Positions 55,701 to 62,061 of a stretch of 64,000 nt of DNA are shown here, piece by piece (positions within the stretch are counted from its first letter, which is position 1; each line of letters opens with the position of its first letter). The notes under the pieces are model-generated. The model did no database searches. It had not been told where the DNA came from and worked only from the letters and a program-made list of their open reading frames with translations. The position numbers were made by a program, and so were the translations under genes. The stretch spans positions 2,542,001-2,606,000 of the forward strand of contig NZ_CP049868.1 in NCBI RefSeq assembly GCF_011303555.1. Reading direction: 5' to 3'. The stretch is from Pedobacter sp. HDW13. GTDB taxonomy: Bacteria > Bacteroidota > Bacteroidia > Sphingobacteriales > Sphingobacteriaceae.

Positions 55701-55788
55701 AAGAGCCGTTAACAGGGAAGGTTGTTTGCTGTGCAAACAGAAATGTAGCAGAAAATACCAACCCAAGGGCGAGTAAAATTTTCTTCAT
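52768..55788 (-). CDS. Secreted double amidohydrolase (degenerate N-half, intact C-half)
   Basis: A 1006-residue exported protein (signal peptide about 1-19, ending LFAQ). The first half (about 25-430) has the amidohydrolase layout including SLEKGKVANFLISSD but lacks HxH (DAFTSYG at that place). A linker domain (about 440-560) is beta-rich. The second half (about 575-990) has IIDEHSHIAGAGG, TCHSYV, FTHILEG and FNSDDAEM, giving the two-His, His, His and Asp ligands of an active site. The substrate is probably a cyclic amide or dipeptide-like compound; no closer call is justified. Confidence 0.88.
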   Translation of the reverse strand: MKKILLALGLVFSATFLFAQQTTFPVNGSFDTRPGMFAFTNATIVVNANQTLTNATLLIKGQTIQAVGAGLAVPKGYVVVDLKGKFIYPSLVDAFTSYGISETPAAQRGFGGQRQSIFVSTKKGAYGWNEAIRPETYVKNIFSTDSKKADELRKVGFGSVNVINRDGIARGVSAAVTLNEGADNNVILKDQTAANYSFNKGTSSNDYPTSLMGSIALLRQTYYDAQWYGKQKDEYNISLDEFGKQQAIPQIFEVDGWQNILRANKIGKEFGKSYIIKSTGDEYQRINEVKATGASLIIPLTFPKAYDVEDPAEARNVSLSQMKGWELAPTNPAALEKAGIKFALTTFGLENSRDFWANIRTAIENGLTEKQALQSVTEVPASLLGISDKVGSLEKGKVANFLISSDNLFKNTNIIFENWVQGKRFIVNKMDVSDVRGTYNLNVDGVGALTLKITGTGGGSAAAIERTGADSVKTTATFTRNGDWVSINFNLKKNPKGDIRLSGYITSANPITIKGESALADGTTGKFTATYKEAAKETPKKDEPKSTLAIGPIIYPFTAFGATELPKQETVLIKNGTVWTNEKDGILQNADVLLENGKIKAVGKNLSANGAKVIDATGKHITAGIIDEHSHIAGAGGINEGAQSVSAEVRIADIINSEDVNIYRQLAGGVTTSHILHGSANPVGGQSQLIKLRWGKSPEELKFVGADGFIKFALGENVKQSNFGTGARFPVTRMGVEQTFVDEFTRAKEYAKALSVKGNSVRRDLELDAIVEILNNKRFITCHSYVQSEINMLIHVADSLGFKINTFTHILEGYKVADKMKAHGIAGSTFSDWWAYKNEVAEAIPYNGKIMHNVGVTTAFNSDDAEMARHLNQEAGKSVLYGNVPEEDALKFVTLNPARMLHIDDKVGSLKAGKDADVVIWTANPLSIYAKAEKTFVDGVAYWDLDKDAQVIKAQQVEKARLIQKMLESKSKGGRTQRPMGDAPRLYNCETLENYSAELTEKEHAH

Positions 55789-55872
55789 AATAAGTTTAGA
55801 TTTTAATTTGTTTAAAACTAATATAAATAAGCGTTCATTTTGCAGAATAACCTATTTTTTACAATTAATGCC

Positions 55873-55880
55873 TACTTTTG
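55873..55880 (+). promoter_or_regulatory. -7 box for the four-TM protein
   Basis: TACTTTTG matches TAnnTTTG, 20 bases before the ATG at 55901, in the divergent spacer with the amidohydrolase operon. Confidence 0.5.
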
Positions 55881-55900
55881 ATTAAACATATTTTAGAAAA

Positions 55901-56344
55901 ATGTACAATATCTTAAAATCTGCGCACTCCGGATGGCGCTACATCGTATTAATTTTATTGGTTATCGCGGTAATAAATGCATTATCGGGCTGGTTTGGGA
56001 ATAAAACATACACAGAAGGTAACCGCAAACTAAATGTATTTACTTTGATTAGTGCACATATCCAATTGTTGATTGGCTTGGTGTTGTACTTTTTAAGCCC
56101 TTTAACAAAATTGCCAATGAGCGAGGCTGTTGGAAGGTATTTTAAAGCAGAGCATACTGCTATGATGATTATTGCAATCATTTTGATTACGGTAGGTAAT
56201 GCCAGATCGAAAAAAGTAGCAGACTCTGTTGCCAAACACCGCACCATTGCTGTGTTTTTCAGTTTGGCCCTGATTCTGATTATTGTGGCTATTTTATTGA
56301 TGGTTAAAGCAGTTCCCGGAAGATCGTTTTTTGGAGTTTCTTAA
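55901..56344 (+). CDS. Four-TM membrane protein, cytochrome b-like arrangement
   Basis: A 147-residue protein with four hydrophobic segments. Conserved-looking histidines occur near membrane faces: H9 and W12 in SAHSGWRYI, H52 in LISAHIQLLIG, H85 in KAEHTAMM and H111 in AKHRTI. The spacing resembles small heme- or quinone-binding membrane proteins, but I cannot name the family. Homologues in Bacteroidota are usually annotated as hypothetical. It is probably monocistronic and ends in a terminator. Confidence 0.75.
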   Translation: MYNILKSAHSGWRYIVLILLVIAVINALSGWFGNKTYTEGNRKLNVFTLISAHIQLLIGLVLYFLSPLTKLPMSEAVGRYFKAEHTAMMIIAIILITVGNARSKKVADSVAKHRTIAVFFSLALILIIVAILLMVKAVPGRSFFGVS

Positions 56345-56371
56345 TAAGATATTTTTTGCGAATTAATATAG

Positions 56372-56400
56372 AATCCTGCTTTATAAGAGCGGGATTTTTT
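56372..56400 (+). terminator. Intrinsic terminator after the four-TM gene
   Basis: AATCCTGC pairs with GCGGGATT (8 bp with one T-G pair), followed by a T-run. Confidence 0.8.
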
Positions 56401-56412
56401 GTTTTAAAAGCA

Positions 56413-56582
56413 CCGTCATTTCGAGCGAAGTGCAACGTAGCCAAGAAATCTTTAAAGTAAATCACTCCGTTTTTGTTAAGCTGTCATACTCGATGCAATG
56501 AAGCATCTGAAAGAGAAGAGCTCCATATGTGAACAATAATCTTTGCTATGTTAGAGATCCTTCGCTGCGCTCAGGATGACAA
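56413..56582. repeat. Composite intergenic repeat
   Basis: The left end CCGTCATTTCGAGCGAAGTG matches the element at 44676. The right end CGCTGCGCTCAGGATGACAA is the inverted counterpart type (GGATGAC versus GTCATTTC). The interior has AAGAAATCT. Further on, 56592-56625 and 56685-56717 contain other stock intergenic phrases (CCCGCAGATTTCGCTGATTT; CTTTGCGCCTCCCTTAGCGA). The spacer thus looks assembled from several repeat families. Confidence 0.65.
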
Positions 56583-56808
56583 CTTGAAGTAGGTTCCCGC
56601 AGATTTCGCTGATTTGCTCGCAGATAGCTTACCACTTATATTCCCTTACATTTCTTAAATGTTGAATGATTAACCTTTGCCTACTTTGCGCCTCCCTTAG
56701 CGACCTTTGCGGTTAAAATGATTAGGCTTATAAAGTATCATTCTCTCAAAATAATTAACCGTTTGCTCAATTATTTTTATAAATATTTCGCTTTTTCAAA
56801 ATTCTTTA

Positions 56809-56816
56809 TATTTTTG
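56809..56816 (+). promoter_or_regulatory. -7 box of the trp operon
   Basis: TATTTTTG matches TAnnTTTG and ends six bases before the leader-peptide ATG, so the leader peptide may be read from a nearly leaderless transcript. No exact -33 TTTG is present. Confidence 0.6.
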
Positions 56817-56822
56817 TGGCTC

Positions 56823-56891
56823 ATGATCAACAATATACACACATGGCTTTGGCAAAGTAATTCGAAAACGGATTGCGCTGGCTGCGTATGA
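56823..56891 (+). CDS. trpL: Tryptophan operon leader peptide
   Basis: A 22-codon frame, MINNIHTWLWQSNSKTDCAG followed by CV and TGA, with Trp at codons 8 and 10 (TGG-CTT-TGG), upstream of trpE. Trp is rare, so two within three codons mark a ribosome-stalling leader: when charged tRNA-Trp is scarce, the ribosome pauses here. The end of the frame (56876-56883) can pair with the 5' arm of the terminator at 56935. Confidence 0.85.
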   Translation: MINNIHTWLWQSNSKTDCAGCV

Positions 56892-56968
56892 AAAAAATAT
56901 AGTTTATCAACCTAAACCTTATTAAAGAACCATTAAAGCCCGGCGTAGAACCACACGCCGGGCTTTTT
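56876..56968 (+). promoter_or_regulatory. trp attenuator (antiterminator and terminator)
   Basis: The terminator is AAAGCCCGGCGT (56935-56946) with ACGCCGGGCTTT (56955-56966), a perfect 12-bp stem with an 8-base loop followed by more T. An alternative partner for the 5' arm is CGCTGGCT (56876-56883), which pairs with AGCC-C-GGCG leaving one bulged C and one G-U. It could form when the ribosome stalls at the Trp codons. A protective 1:2 hairpin is not evident. Trp attenuators of this kind have been described computationally for Bacteroidota (the Bacteroid-trp class). Confidence 0.82.
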
Positions 56969-57032
56969 ATTGTTAAAAAAAATAATTTAACCGTTGTTGC
57001 AATGCACGAAGCAATAACCACACTGTAAAATC

Positions 57033-58430
57033 ATGTATAAAATAAATACAACTTACAAAAAACTACTTGCCGATACCACCACACCAGTAAGCATTTATTT
57101 GCGCCTGCGCGATGTATATCCAAACAGCATTTTACTGGAGAGTTCGGATTATCACAGTCGCGAAAACTCGATGAGTTTTGTATGCGCGGATCCTGTTGCT
57201 GGTATCATTTTAAAAGGTTCACGACTGGAAACCTATTTTCCTGATGGAGTTGTTGAAATTACCGAAAGCAAGAACCTGATTGATGAAATTGCCGATTTTA
57301 AGGATAAGTTTAAAGAAACAGAACTGCCTGAAATCAAATTCATTTCGAGCGGCCTGTTTGGTTATTTTACCTGGAATGCCGTGCAGCATTTTGAAGATAT
57401 CAAATTTGTTTCTGAAACGCCGGAAGGAGAGGAAATCCCCGAAATGCAATATCACCTTTACCGGTATATTATTGCTATCGACCATTTTAAAAATGAAATT
57501 ACCCTTTTCAAAAATACTTTCGAAGGTGAAGAAGAAGGTGGCCTGGAGAAAATGGAATACCTAATCCAGAACAAAAACTATCCCGAATATAAATTTCAGA
57601 CCAGAGGTGAAGAATCTTCAAACCTGACCGATCAGGGTTTTATGGATCTGGTAGAAAAACTGCAAAAACATATTTACCGTGGTGATGTTTTTCAAATTGT
57701 GCCATCACGCGCTTTTAAACAAGCTTTTTCGGGAGATGAATTTAACGTTTACCGTTGCCTGCGTTCTATAAACCCATCGCCTTATTTGTTTTATTTCGAT
57801 TACGGTAATTTCAAGCTTTTTGGCTCGTCGCCAGAAGCACAGATTACCATTAAAAACAATTCTGCTAATATTTTTCCCATTGCCGGTACCTTTAAACGAA
57901 GTGGTAATGACGTTGAAGATGCTGAACAAGCCAGAAAGTTAGAACAAGATCCGAAAGAAAGTGCTGAGCATGTGATGCTGGTTGATTTGGCCCGGAATGA
58001 TTTGAGCAGGCATTGTAACCGGGTAGAGGTAAAATCGTTTAAAGAAGTACAATACTATTCGCACCTGATCCATTTGGTAAGCAAGGTTAGCGGTCATTTG
58101 CAGGAAAACGTAAGTGCCTTTAAGGTGGTGGCCGATACTTACCCTGCGGGTACGCTAAGTGGAGCGCCGAAATATAAAGCCATGCAGTTGATCGATGAAA
58201 ATGAAAAGCTTGGCCGTAATTTCTACGCCGGCGCAATTGGCTTTATGGGCTTTAACGAAGATTTTAACCATGCGATCATGATCAGGACTTTCATGAGTAA
58301 GAATAACGAACTGCATTACCGGGCAGGAGCAGGTATTGTGGCCGATTCGGTACCTGAAACCGAAATGCAGGAAGTAAACAATAAAATTGCCGCATTGCGT
58401 AAAGCAATAGAGATGGCAGTGAGTATTTAG
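57033..58430 (+). CDS. trpE: Anthranilate synthase component I TrpE
   Basis: A 465-residue chorismate-utilising enzyme; with TrpG glutamine amidotransferase it makes anthranilate. The N-terminal segment SILLESSDYHSRENSMSF carries the LLES element associated with Trp feedback binding. The catalytic core includes VFQIVPSRAFKQAF, LFGSSPEAQ, FPIAGTFKRSG and ASTYPAGTLSGAPK-type text (VADTYPAGTLSGAPKYKAM). It is the first structural gene after the attenuator. The feedback element and the attenuator together argue for a dedicated tryptophan role rather than isochorismate synthesis. Confidence 0.95.
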   Translation: MYKINTTYKKLLADTTTPVSIYLRLRDVYPNSILLESSDYHSRENSMSFVCADPVAGIILKGSRLETYFPDGVVEITESKNLIDEIADFKDKFKETELPEIKFISSGLFGYFTWNAVQHFEDIKFVSETPEGEEIPEMQYHLYRYIIAIDHFKNEITLFKNTFEGEEEGGLEKMEYLIQNKNYPEYKFQTRGEESSNLTDQGFMDLVEKLQKHIYRGDVFQIVPSRAFKQAFSGDEFNVYRCLRSINPSPYLFYFDYGNFKLFGSSPEAQITIKNNSANIFPIAGTFKRSGNDVEDAEQARKLEQDPKESAEHVMLVDLARNDLSRHCNRVEVKSFKEVQYYSHLIHLVSKVSGHLQENVSAFKVVADTYPAGTLSGAPKYKAMQLIDENEKLGRNFYAGAIGFMGFNEDFNHAIMIRTFMSKNNELHYRAGAGIVADSVPETEMQEVNNKIAALRKAIEMAVSI

Positions 58431-58441
58431 CCAGGGCAAAA

Positions 58442-58750
58442 ATGATAGATTCGCCAGAAAGCTGTAAAGATATAAATGAAATCCGGTCTGCTATTGATGC
58501 TATCGACCAGCAGGTTATTCAATTGATCGGGGAAAGATTTAAATATGTAAAAGCAGCTTCAAAATTTAAAGTAAACGAAGAGGCTGTTAAAGCTCCCGAA
58601 AGATTTAAAAATATGCTTTTACAAAGACGGGATTGGGCGGATGCAGCTGGTTTGAACCCCGATATTATTGAAAAAGTATACAGAGATCTGGTAAACTATT
58701 TTATCAGTGAGGAAATAAAAAATTGGAATATTGAAAATGGAAACAAATAA
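58442..58750 (+). CDS. PchB-like chorismate mutase / isochorismate pyruvate lyase
   Basis: A 102-residue all-helical AroQ-fold protein. The text RSAIDAIDQQVIQLIGERFK, YVKAASKFKVNEEAVKAPER and RRDWADAAGLN closely resembles Pseudomonas PchB, which splits isochorismate into salicylate and pyruvate and has weak chorismate mutase activity. The conserved Arg and Lys of the active site appear to be present. It sits between trpE (11 bases) and trpG (overlap of 14 bases), so it is made with anthranilate synthase. Whether it acts as a mutase for Phe/Tyr or as a lyase cannot be settled here. Confidence 0.88.
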   Translation: MIDSPESCKDINEIRSAIDAIDQQVIQLIGERFKYVKAASKFKVNEEAVKAPERFKNMLLQRRDWADAAGLNPDIIEKVYRDLVNYFISEEIKNWNIENGNK

Positions 58751-59324
58751 TAAAGTTCTGGTAATCGATAATTACGACAGTTTTACCTATAATTTGGTTC
58801 ACTTAATTAACGAAGTTGGTTATGAGGCCGAAGTATGGAGAAATGATAAATTCGATTTAGCAGATGTAGATAAATACAATAAAATTTTACTTTCACCAGG
58901 ACCGGGCATCCCTGAAGAGGCTGGTTTACTTTTAGATGTAATTAAAACTTATGCCTCAACCAAAAGTATTTTTGGTGTTTGTTTAGGACAGCAAGCCATT
59001 GCCGAAGTTTTTGGTGGTACCTTACTTAACCTGGGCAGGCCAATGCACGGAATTGCTACTCCGGTTACTGTAGTAGATGGCGATGAGCCATTGTTCTGGG
59101 AATGCCCGCAAACGATAAATGTTGGGCGTTACCACAGCTGGGTAGTAAGTAAAGAGAACTTTCCTACATGCTTAAAAATTACGGCCCGCGACCATAAGAA
59201 TGAAATTATGGCCTTAAGGCACGAAACGCTTGATGTGCGTGGTGTGCAATTCCACCCCGAAAGCGTGCTTACAGAGTATGGCAAACAGATGATGGAAAAT
59301 TGGTTAACAGCCCCGAACCCCTAG
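58737..59324 (+). CDS. trpG: Anthranilate synthase component II TrpG (glutamine amidotransferase)
   Basis: About 195 residues, a class I glutamine amidotransferase feeding ammonia to TrpE. The N-terminus VLVIDNYDSFTYNLVHLINE is typical. The catalytic Cys lies in FGVCLGQQAIAEVFGG and the His-Glu pair in VQFHPESVLTEYG. ATG at 58737 is preferred over TTG at 58731. In many bacteria the same protein also serves PabB in folate synthesis. The usual next gene, trpD, is missing; a repeat-bearing spacer of about 120 bases leads to trpC. Confidence 0.95.
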   Translation: METNNKVLVIDNYDSFTYNLVHLINEVGYEAEVWRNDKFDLADVDKYNKILLSPGPGIPEEAGLLLDVIKTYASTKSIFGVCLGQQAIAEVFGGTLLNLGRPMHGIATPVTVVDGDEPLFWECPQTINVGRYHSWVVSKENFPTCLKITARDHKNEIMALRHETLDVRGVQFHPESVLTEYGKQMMENWLTAPNP

Positions 59325-59343
59325 CGTCTATTCACCGGTCGTC

Positions 59344-59429
59344 ATCCTGAACTTTCTTCAGGATATCAATTGACTGGAATTAATTAAATTTTAGGTGCTG
59401 AAACAAATCCGATAGCTATCGGATCAGCA
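59344..59429. repeat. Hairpin repeats between trpG and trpC
   Basis: TCCTGAA-CTTTC-TTCAGGA (59344-59362) is a stock intergenic hairpin of Bacteroidota. TCCGATAGCTATCGGA (59408-59423) is a perfect 16-base palindrome embedded in a larger TGCTGA/TCAGCA pairing. Neither has a T-run. They occupy the place where trpD normally lies. Confidence 0.7.
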
Positions 59430-59446
59430 ATACGGATTAGAAAAAA

Positions 59447-60229
59447 ATGAATATTTTAGATAAAATCGTACTTCGTAAAAGAGAAGAAATCGCAGCTGCT
59501 AAAGCACTAGTTTCGATGCAGGATTTAGAAAAATCGGTACATTTTAACCGAACCCCTTATATTTTTAAAGAGTTCTTGCTGGCCGAAGATCGTACTGGTA
59601 TTATTGCCGAGTTTAAACGCAGTTCGCCCTCAAAAGGATTAATTAACGGAGTGGCTGATGTAGCTGAAGTTACGCAGGCTTACAACAATGCAGGTGCATC
59701 GGCTCTTTCAGTACTAACCGATGTTGATTTTTTCGGCGGTAAAACAGCAGATCTTGTTGCAGCACGGGCAGCAAACAATATCCCGATTCTGAGAAAAGAT
59801 TTCATGATTGATGAATATCAGATCCTTGAAGCTAAAGCCTGGGGAGCAGATATTATTTTATTAATTGCCTCGATTTTAACGCCGCAACAGATTAATGATT
59901 TTGGCAAGTTTGCTCATGATTTGGGTTTAAATGTGCTTTTAGAAGTGCATAATCTCGAAGAGTTGGAAAGAAGTATTTCGCCTAATTTAGATGCAATTGG
60001 GGTAAACAACCGGAACCTGGCCGATTTTACAGTTGATATCCAAACCTCGTTCGATTTGGTGAATAAGATTCCGAATGAGTTTTTAAAAATCTCCGAAAGT
60101 GCCATCAGCAATACAGAAACCATTAAAGAATTGAAAACAGCTGGTTTTAATGGTTTCTTAATTGGCGAAAACTTTATGAAAACCGATAATCCAGGTCTTG
60201 CCATTCAGCAATTTGTAGCCGGATTATAA
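59447..60229 (+). CDS. trpC: Indole-3-glycerol phosphate synthase TrpC
   Basis: A 260-residue TIM-barrel enzyme converting carboxyphenylamino-deoxyribulose phosphate to indole-glycerol phosphate. Motifs are IIAEFKRSSPSKGLING (strand 1 lysine), LTDVDFFGG, ILRKDFMIDEYQI, AIGVNNRNLADF and SESAI. It is monofunctional, without a fused TrpF. It follows trpG after a repeat-bearing gap and ends at a hairpin. trpD, trpF, trpB and trpA are not in the window. Confidence 0.96.
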   Translation: MNILDKIVLRKREEIAAAKALVSMQDLEKSVHFNRTPYIFKEFLLAEDRTGIIAEFKRSSPSKGLINGVADVAEVTQAYNNAGASALSVLTDVDFFGGKTADLVAARAANNIPILRKDFMIDEYQILEAKAWGADIILLIASILTPQQINDFGKFAHDLGLNVLLEVHNLEELERSISPNLDAIGVNNRNLADFTVDIQTSFDLVNKIPNEFLKISESAISNTETIKELKTAGFNGFLIGENFMKTDNPGLAIQQFVAGL

Positions 60230-60260
60230 ACCTCACAGATTTTTAAAACCCCTGAGGTTT
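60228..60260 (+). terminator. Hairpin after trpC
   Basis: AAACCTCA pairs with TGAGGTTT around a TTTTAAAA-containing loop, overlapping the trpC stop. A related hairpin lies at 61608-61640, so this may be a dispersed repeat that also terminates. Confidence 0.65.
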
Positions 60261-60368
60261 GGAAGAGCTAAAGCAACTTTCAGTGGGTTACTTTTCCATT
60301 TCATTGCGTTAAAAACTTTTATTGCATCCACATGGTTTGTTAATGGATTTACACGTTTGCAAATTTTG

Positions 60369-60376
60369 TATCTTTG
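60369..60376 (+). promoter_or_regulatory. -7 box for hflX
   Basis: TATCTTTG matches TAnnTTTG, 10 bases before the ATG at 60387. It rules against the upstream in-frame TTG at 60357, which would precede the transcription start. Confidence 0.55.
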
Positions 60377-60386
60377 TATCAATTAC

Positions 60387-61577
60387 ATGGGAAAACAAAA
60401 ATTTTATGATACTGCCGTTGTGCAGGAACGGGCAATTTTAGTGGGGGTGGTTACTCCCGGCGAAAAGGAAGCCCAAACCAAAGAATATTTAGATGAGCTG
60501 GCCTTTTTGGTAGATACAGCCGGTGGGAAGGTGGAGAAGGTTTTTACGCAAAAAATGCTTAAGCCAGAGCGTGCCACTTTTGTGGGCACCGGTAAGCTGG
60601 AAGAAATTAAAGCGTATGTAAAATCAGAAGAAATTGATACTGTAGTGTTCGATGATGAATTATCGCCATCGCAACTACGCAACATAGACCGCGAGTTAGG
60701 GGTTAAAGTATTAGATCGCAGCAATTTAATTCTCGATATTTTTGCCAACAGGGCTCAAACTGCTCAGGCCAAAACACAAGTAGAGCTGGCCCAGTTACAA
60801 TACGTATTGCCACGCCTAACAGGTATGTGGACGCACTTGGAGCGCCAGAAAGGTGGTATCGGGATGCGTGGGCCGGGTGAAACCCAGATTGAAAGCGACA
60901 GAAGGATCATTTTAAATAAAATCTCTTTATTAAAAGAACGCCTTAGAAATATCGACAGGCAGAATGAAACGCAGCGCAAAAACCGTGGTCAGTTGATTAG
61001 GGTGGCTTTGGTAGGTTACACCAACGTAGGTAAGTCGACCATCATGAACATGCTCTCGAAATCGGAAGTATTTGCAGAGAATAAACTGTTTGCTACTTTA
61101 GATACGACTGTTCGTAAAGTTGTGATCGAGAACCTGCCTTTCCTGTTATCTGATACGGTTGGATTTATCCGCAAACTTCCTCACCATTTGGTAGAATGTT
61201 TCAAATCTACATTGGATGAAGTTAGGGAAGCCGATTTGTTGGTTCATGTGGTAGATGTTTCGCATCCAAATTTCGAAGATCAGATCAATACGGTTAACGA
61301 AACTTTAAAAGATATTGGCGCAATTGATAAAGACATGATCCTGGTTTTTAATAAAATTGATGCCTATGTTTCGCCAGAGGTAGAGGAGGGTGATGAAGAT
61401 GGGAAACTGACGCTTGAAGATTTTAAAAACAGCTGGATGAGCCATGGCAAAGTGCCGGTGCTGTTTATTTCAGCCACACAAAAAGAGAATATAGAAGAAT
61501 TTAAAACGTTATTGTATGATAAGGTTAAAGCTGCGCATGTGGCGAGATACCCTTACGATAGCAATTTACTTTATTAG
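60387..61577 (+). CDS. hflX: GTPase HflX
   Basis: About 396 residues. HflX is a ribosome-splitting GTPase used in stress recovery. The N-terminal HflX domain (about 1-185) contains GGIGMRGPGETQIESDRR. The GTPase domain follows, with G1 GYTNVGKST, G3 DTVGFIRKLPHHLVE and G4 NKID. ATG at 60387 (MGKQKFYD) is chosen because the -7 box lies between it and the upstream TTG. It is transcribed apart from the trp genes. Confidence 0.95.
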   Translation: MGKQKFYDTAVVQERAILVGVVTPGEKEAQTKEYLDELAFLVDTAGGKVEKVFTQKMLKPERATFVGTGKLEEIKAYVKSEEIDTVVFDDELSPSQLRNIDRELGVKVLDRSNLILDIFANRAQTAQAKTQVELAQLQYVLPRLTGMWTHLERQKGGIGMRGPGETQIESDRRIILNKISLLKERLRNIDRQNETQRKNRGQLIRVALVGYTNVGKSTIMNMLSKSEVFAENKLFATLDTTVRKVVIENLPFLLSDTVGFIRKLPHHLVECFKSTLDEVREADLLVHVVDVSHPNFEDQINTVNETLKDIGAIDKDMILVFNKIDAYVSPEVEEGDEDGKLTLEDFKNSWMSHGKVPVLFISATQKENIEEFKTLLYDKVKAAHVARYPYDSNLLY

Positions 61578-61607
61578 ATAAAACCCCGTCATTGCGGTGG
61601 ACAAAAT

Positions 61608-61640
61608 AAACCTTGCGGGTTTTAAAAACCTGTATGGTTT
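61608..61640 (+). terminator. Hairpin repeat between hflX and rbfA
   Basis: AAACCTTGCGGGTTT pairs imperfectly with AAACCTGTATGGTTT. It shares the AAACCT...GGTTT layout with the hairpin at 60228. It lies within a possible GTG-initiated extension of rbfA, which argues against that extension. Confidence 0.55.
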
Positions 61641-61677
61641 GGTTCGTAAAAGCGCAATAACGATAGACAAATACAAT

Positions 61678-62055
61678 ATGGAAAGTAAACGTCAGCAGAA
61701 ATTTGCAGGAGTATTACAAGAGGAGTTAGCACAGGTTTTTCAGCGCGAAGGGGCTTCATTTTTGCCAAATACATTGGTTACCATTACCCGCGTAAGGGTT
61801 TCGCCCGATTTGGCAGTGGCAAAGGTTTACCTGAGCTTTTTTAATACCAATAATACCACGCTTTCTATCAATACCGTTAATGCACATGCGGGTGAGATCA
61901 GATATAAACTGGGTAGCAGAATCCGCCATCAGGTAAGGGTTGTACCCGAACTGACTTTCTTTGTAGATGATACCAACGAATACGTAGAGCGTATGGATCA
62001 TCTTTTTGATAAGATTGCAAAAGAACCCAGACAAAAGGACGAAGACAGCGAATAA
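61678..62055 (+). CDS. rbfA: Ribosome-binding factor A
   Basis: About 125 residues, a KH-fold protein for late 30S maturation and cold adaptation. ESKRQQKFAGVLQEELAQVF at the start and TITRVRVSPDLAVAKVYLSF in the middle are family-typical, and VVPELTFFVDDTNEYVERMD is the C-terminal signature. ATG at 61678 matches the family's N-terminus. A longer GTG frame from 61597 runs through a hairpin repeat and is rejected. The hemolysin III gene starts six bases after its stop. Confidence 0.93.
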   Translation: MESKRQQKFAGVLQEELAQVFQREGASFLPNTLVTITRVRVSPDLAVAKVYLSFFNTNNTTLSINTVNAHAGEIRYKLGSRIRHQVRVVPELTFFVDDTNEYVERMDHLFDKIAKEPRQKDEDSE

Positions 62056-62061
62056 TTTTCT

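Noticed and set aside
57033-58750. TrpE as isochorismate synthase in a salicylate pathway with the PchB-like gene
   Set aside because: The LLES feedback element, the adjacent trpG and the Trp attenuator all support anthranilate synthase; salicylate production is kept only as an open question for the PchB-like protein.
61597-61677. GTG-initiated N-terminal extension of rbfA
   Set aside because: The extension translates an intergenic hairpin repeat; the family N-terminus matches the ATG at 61678.
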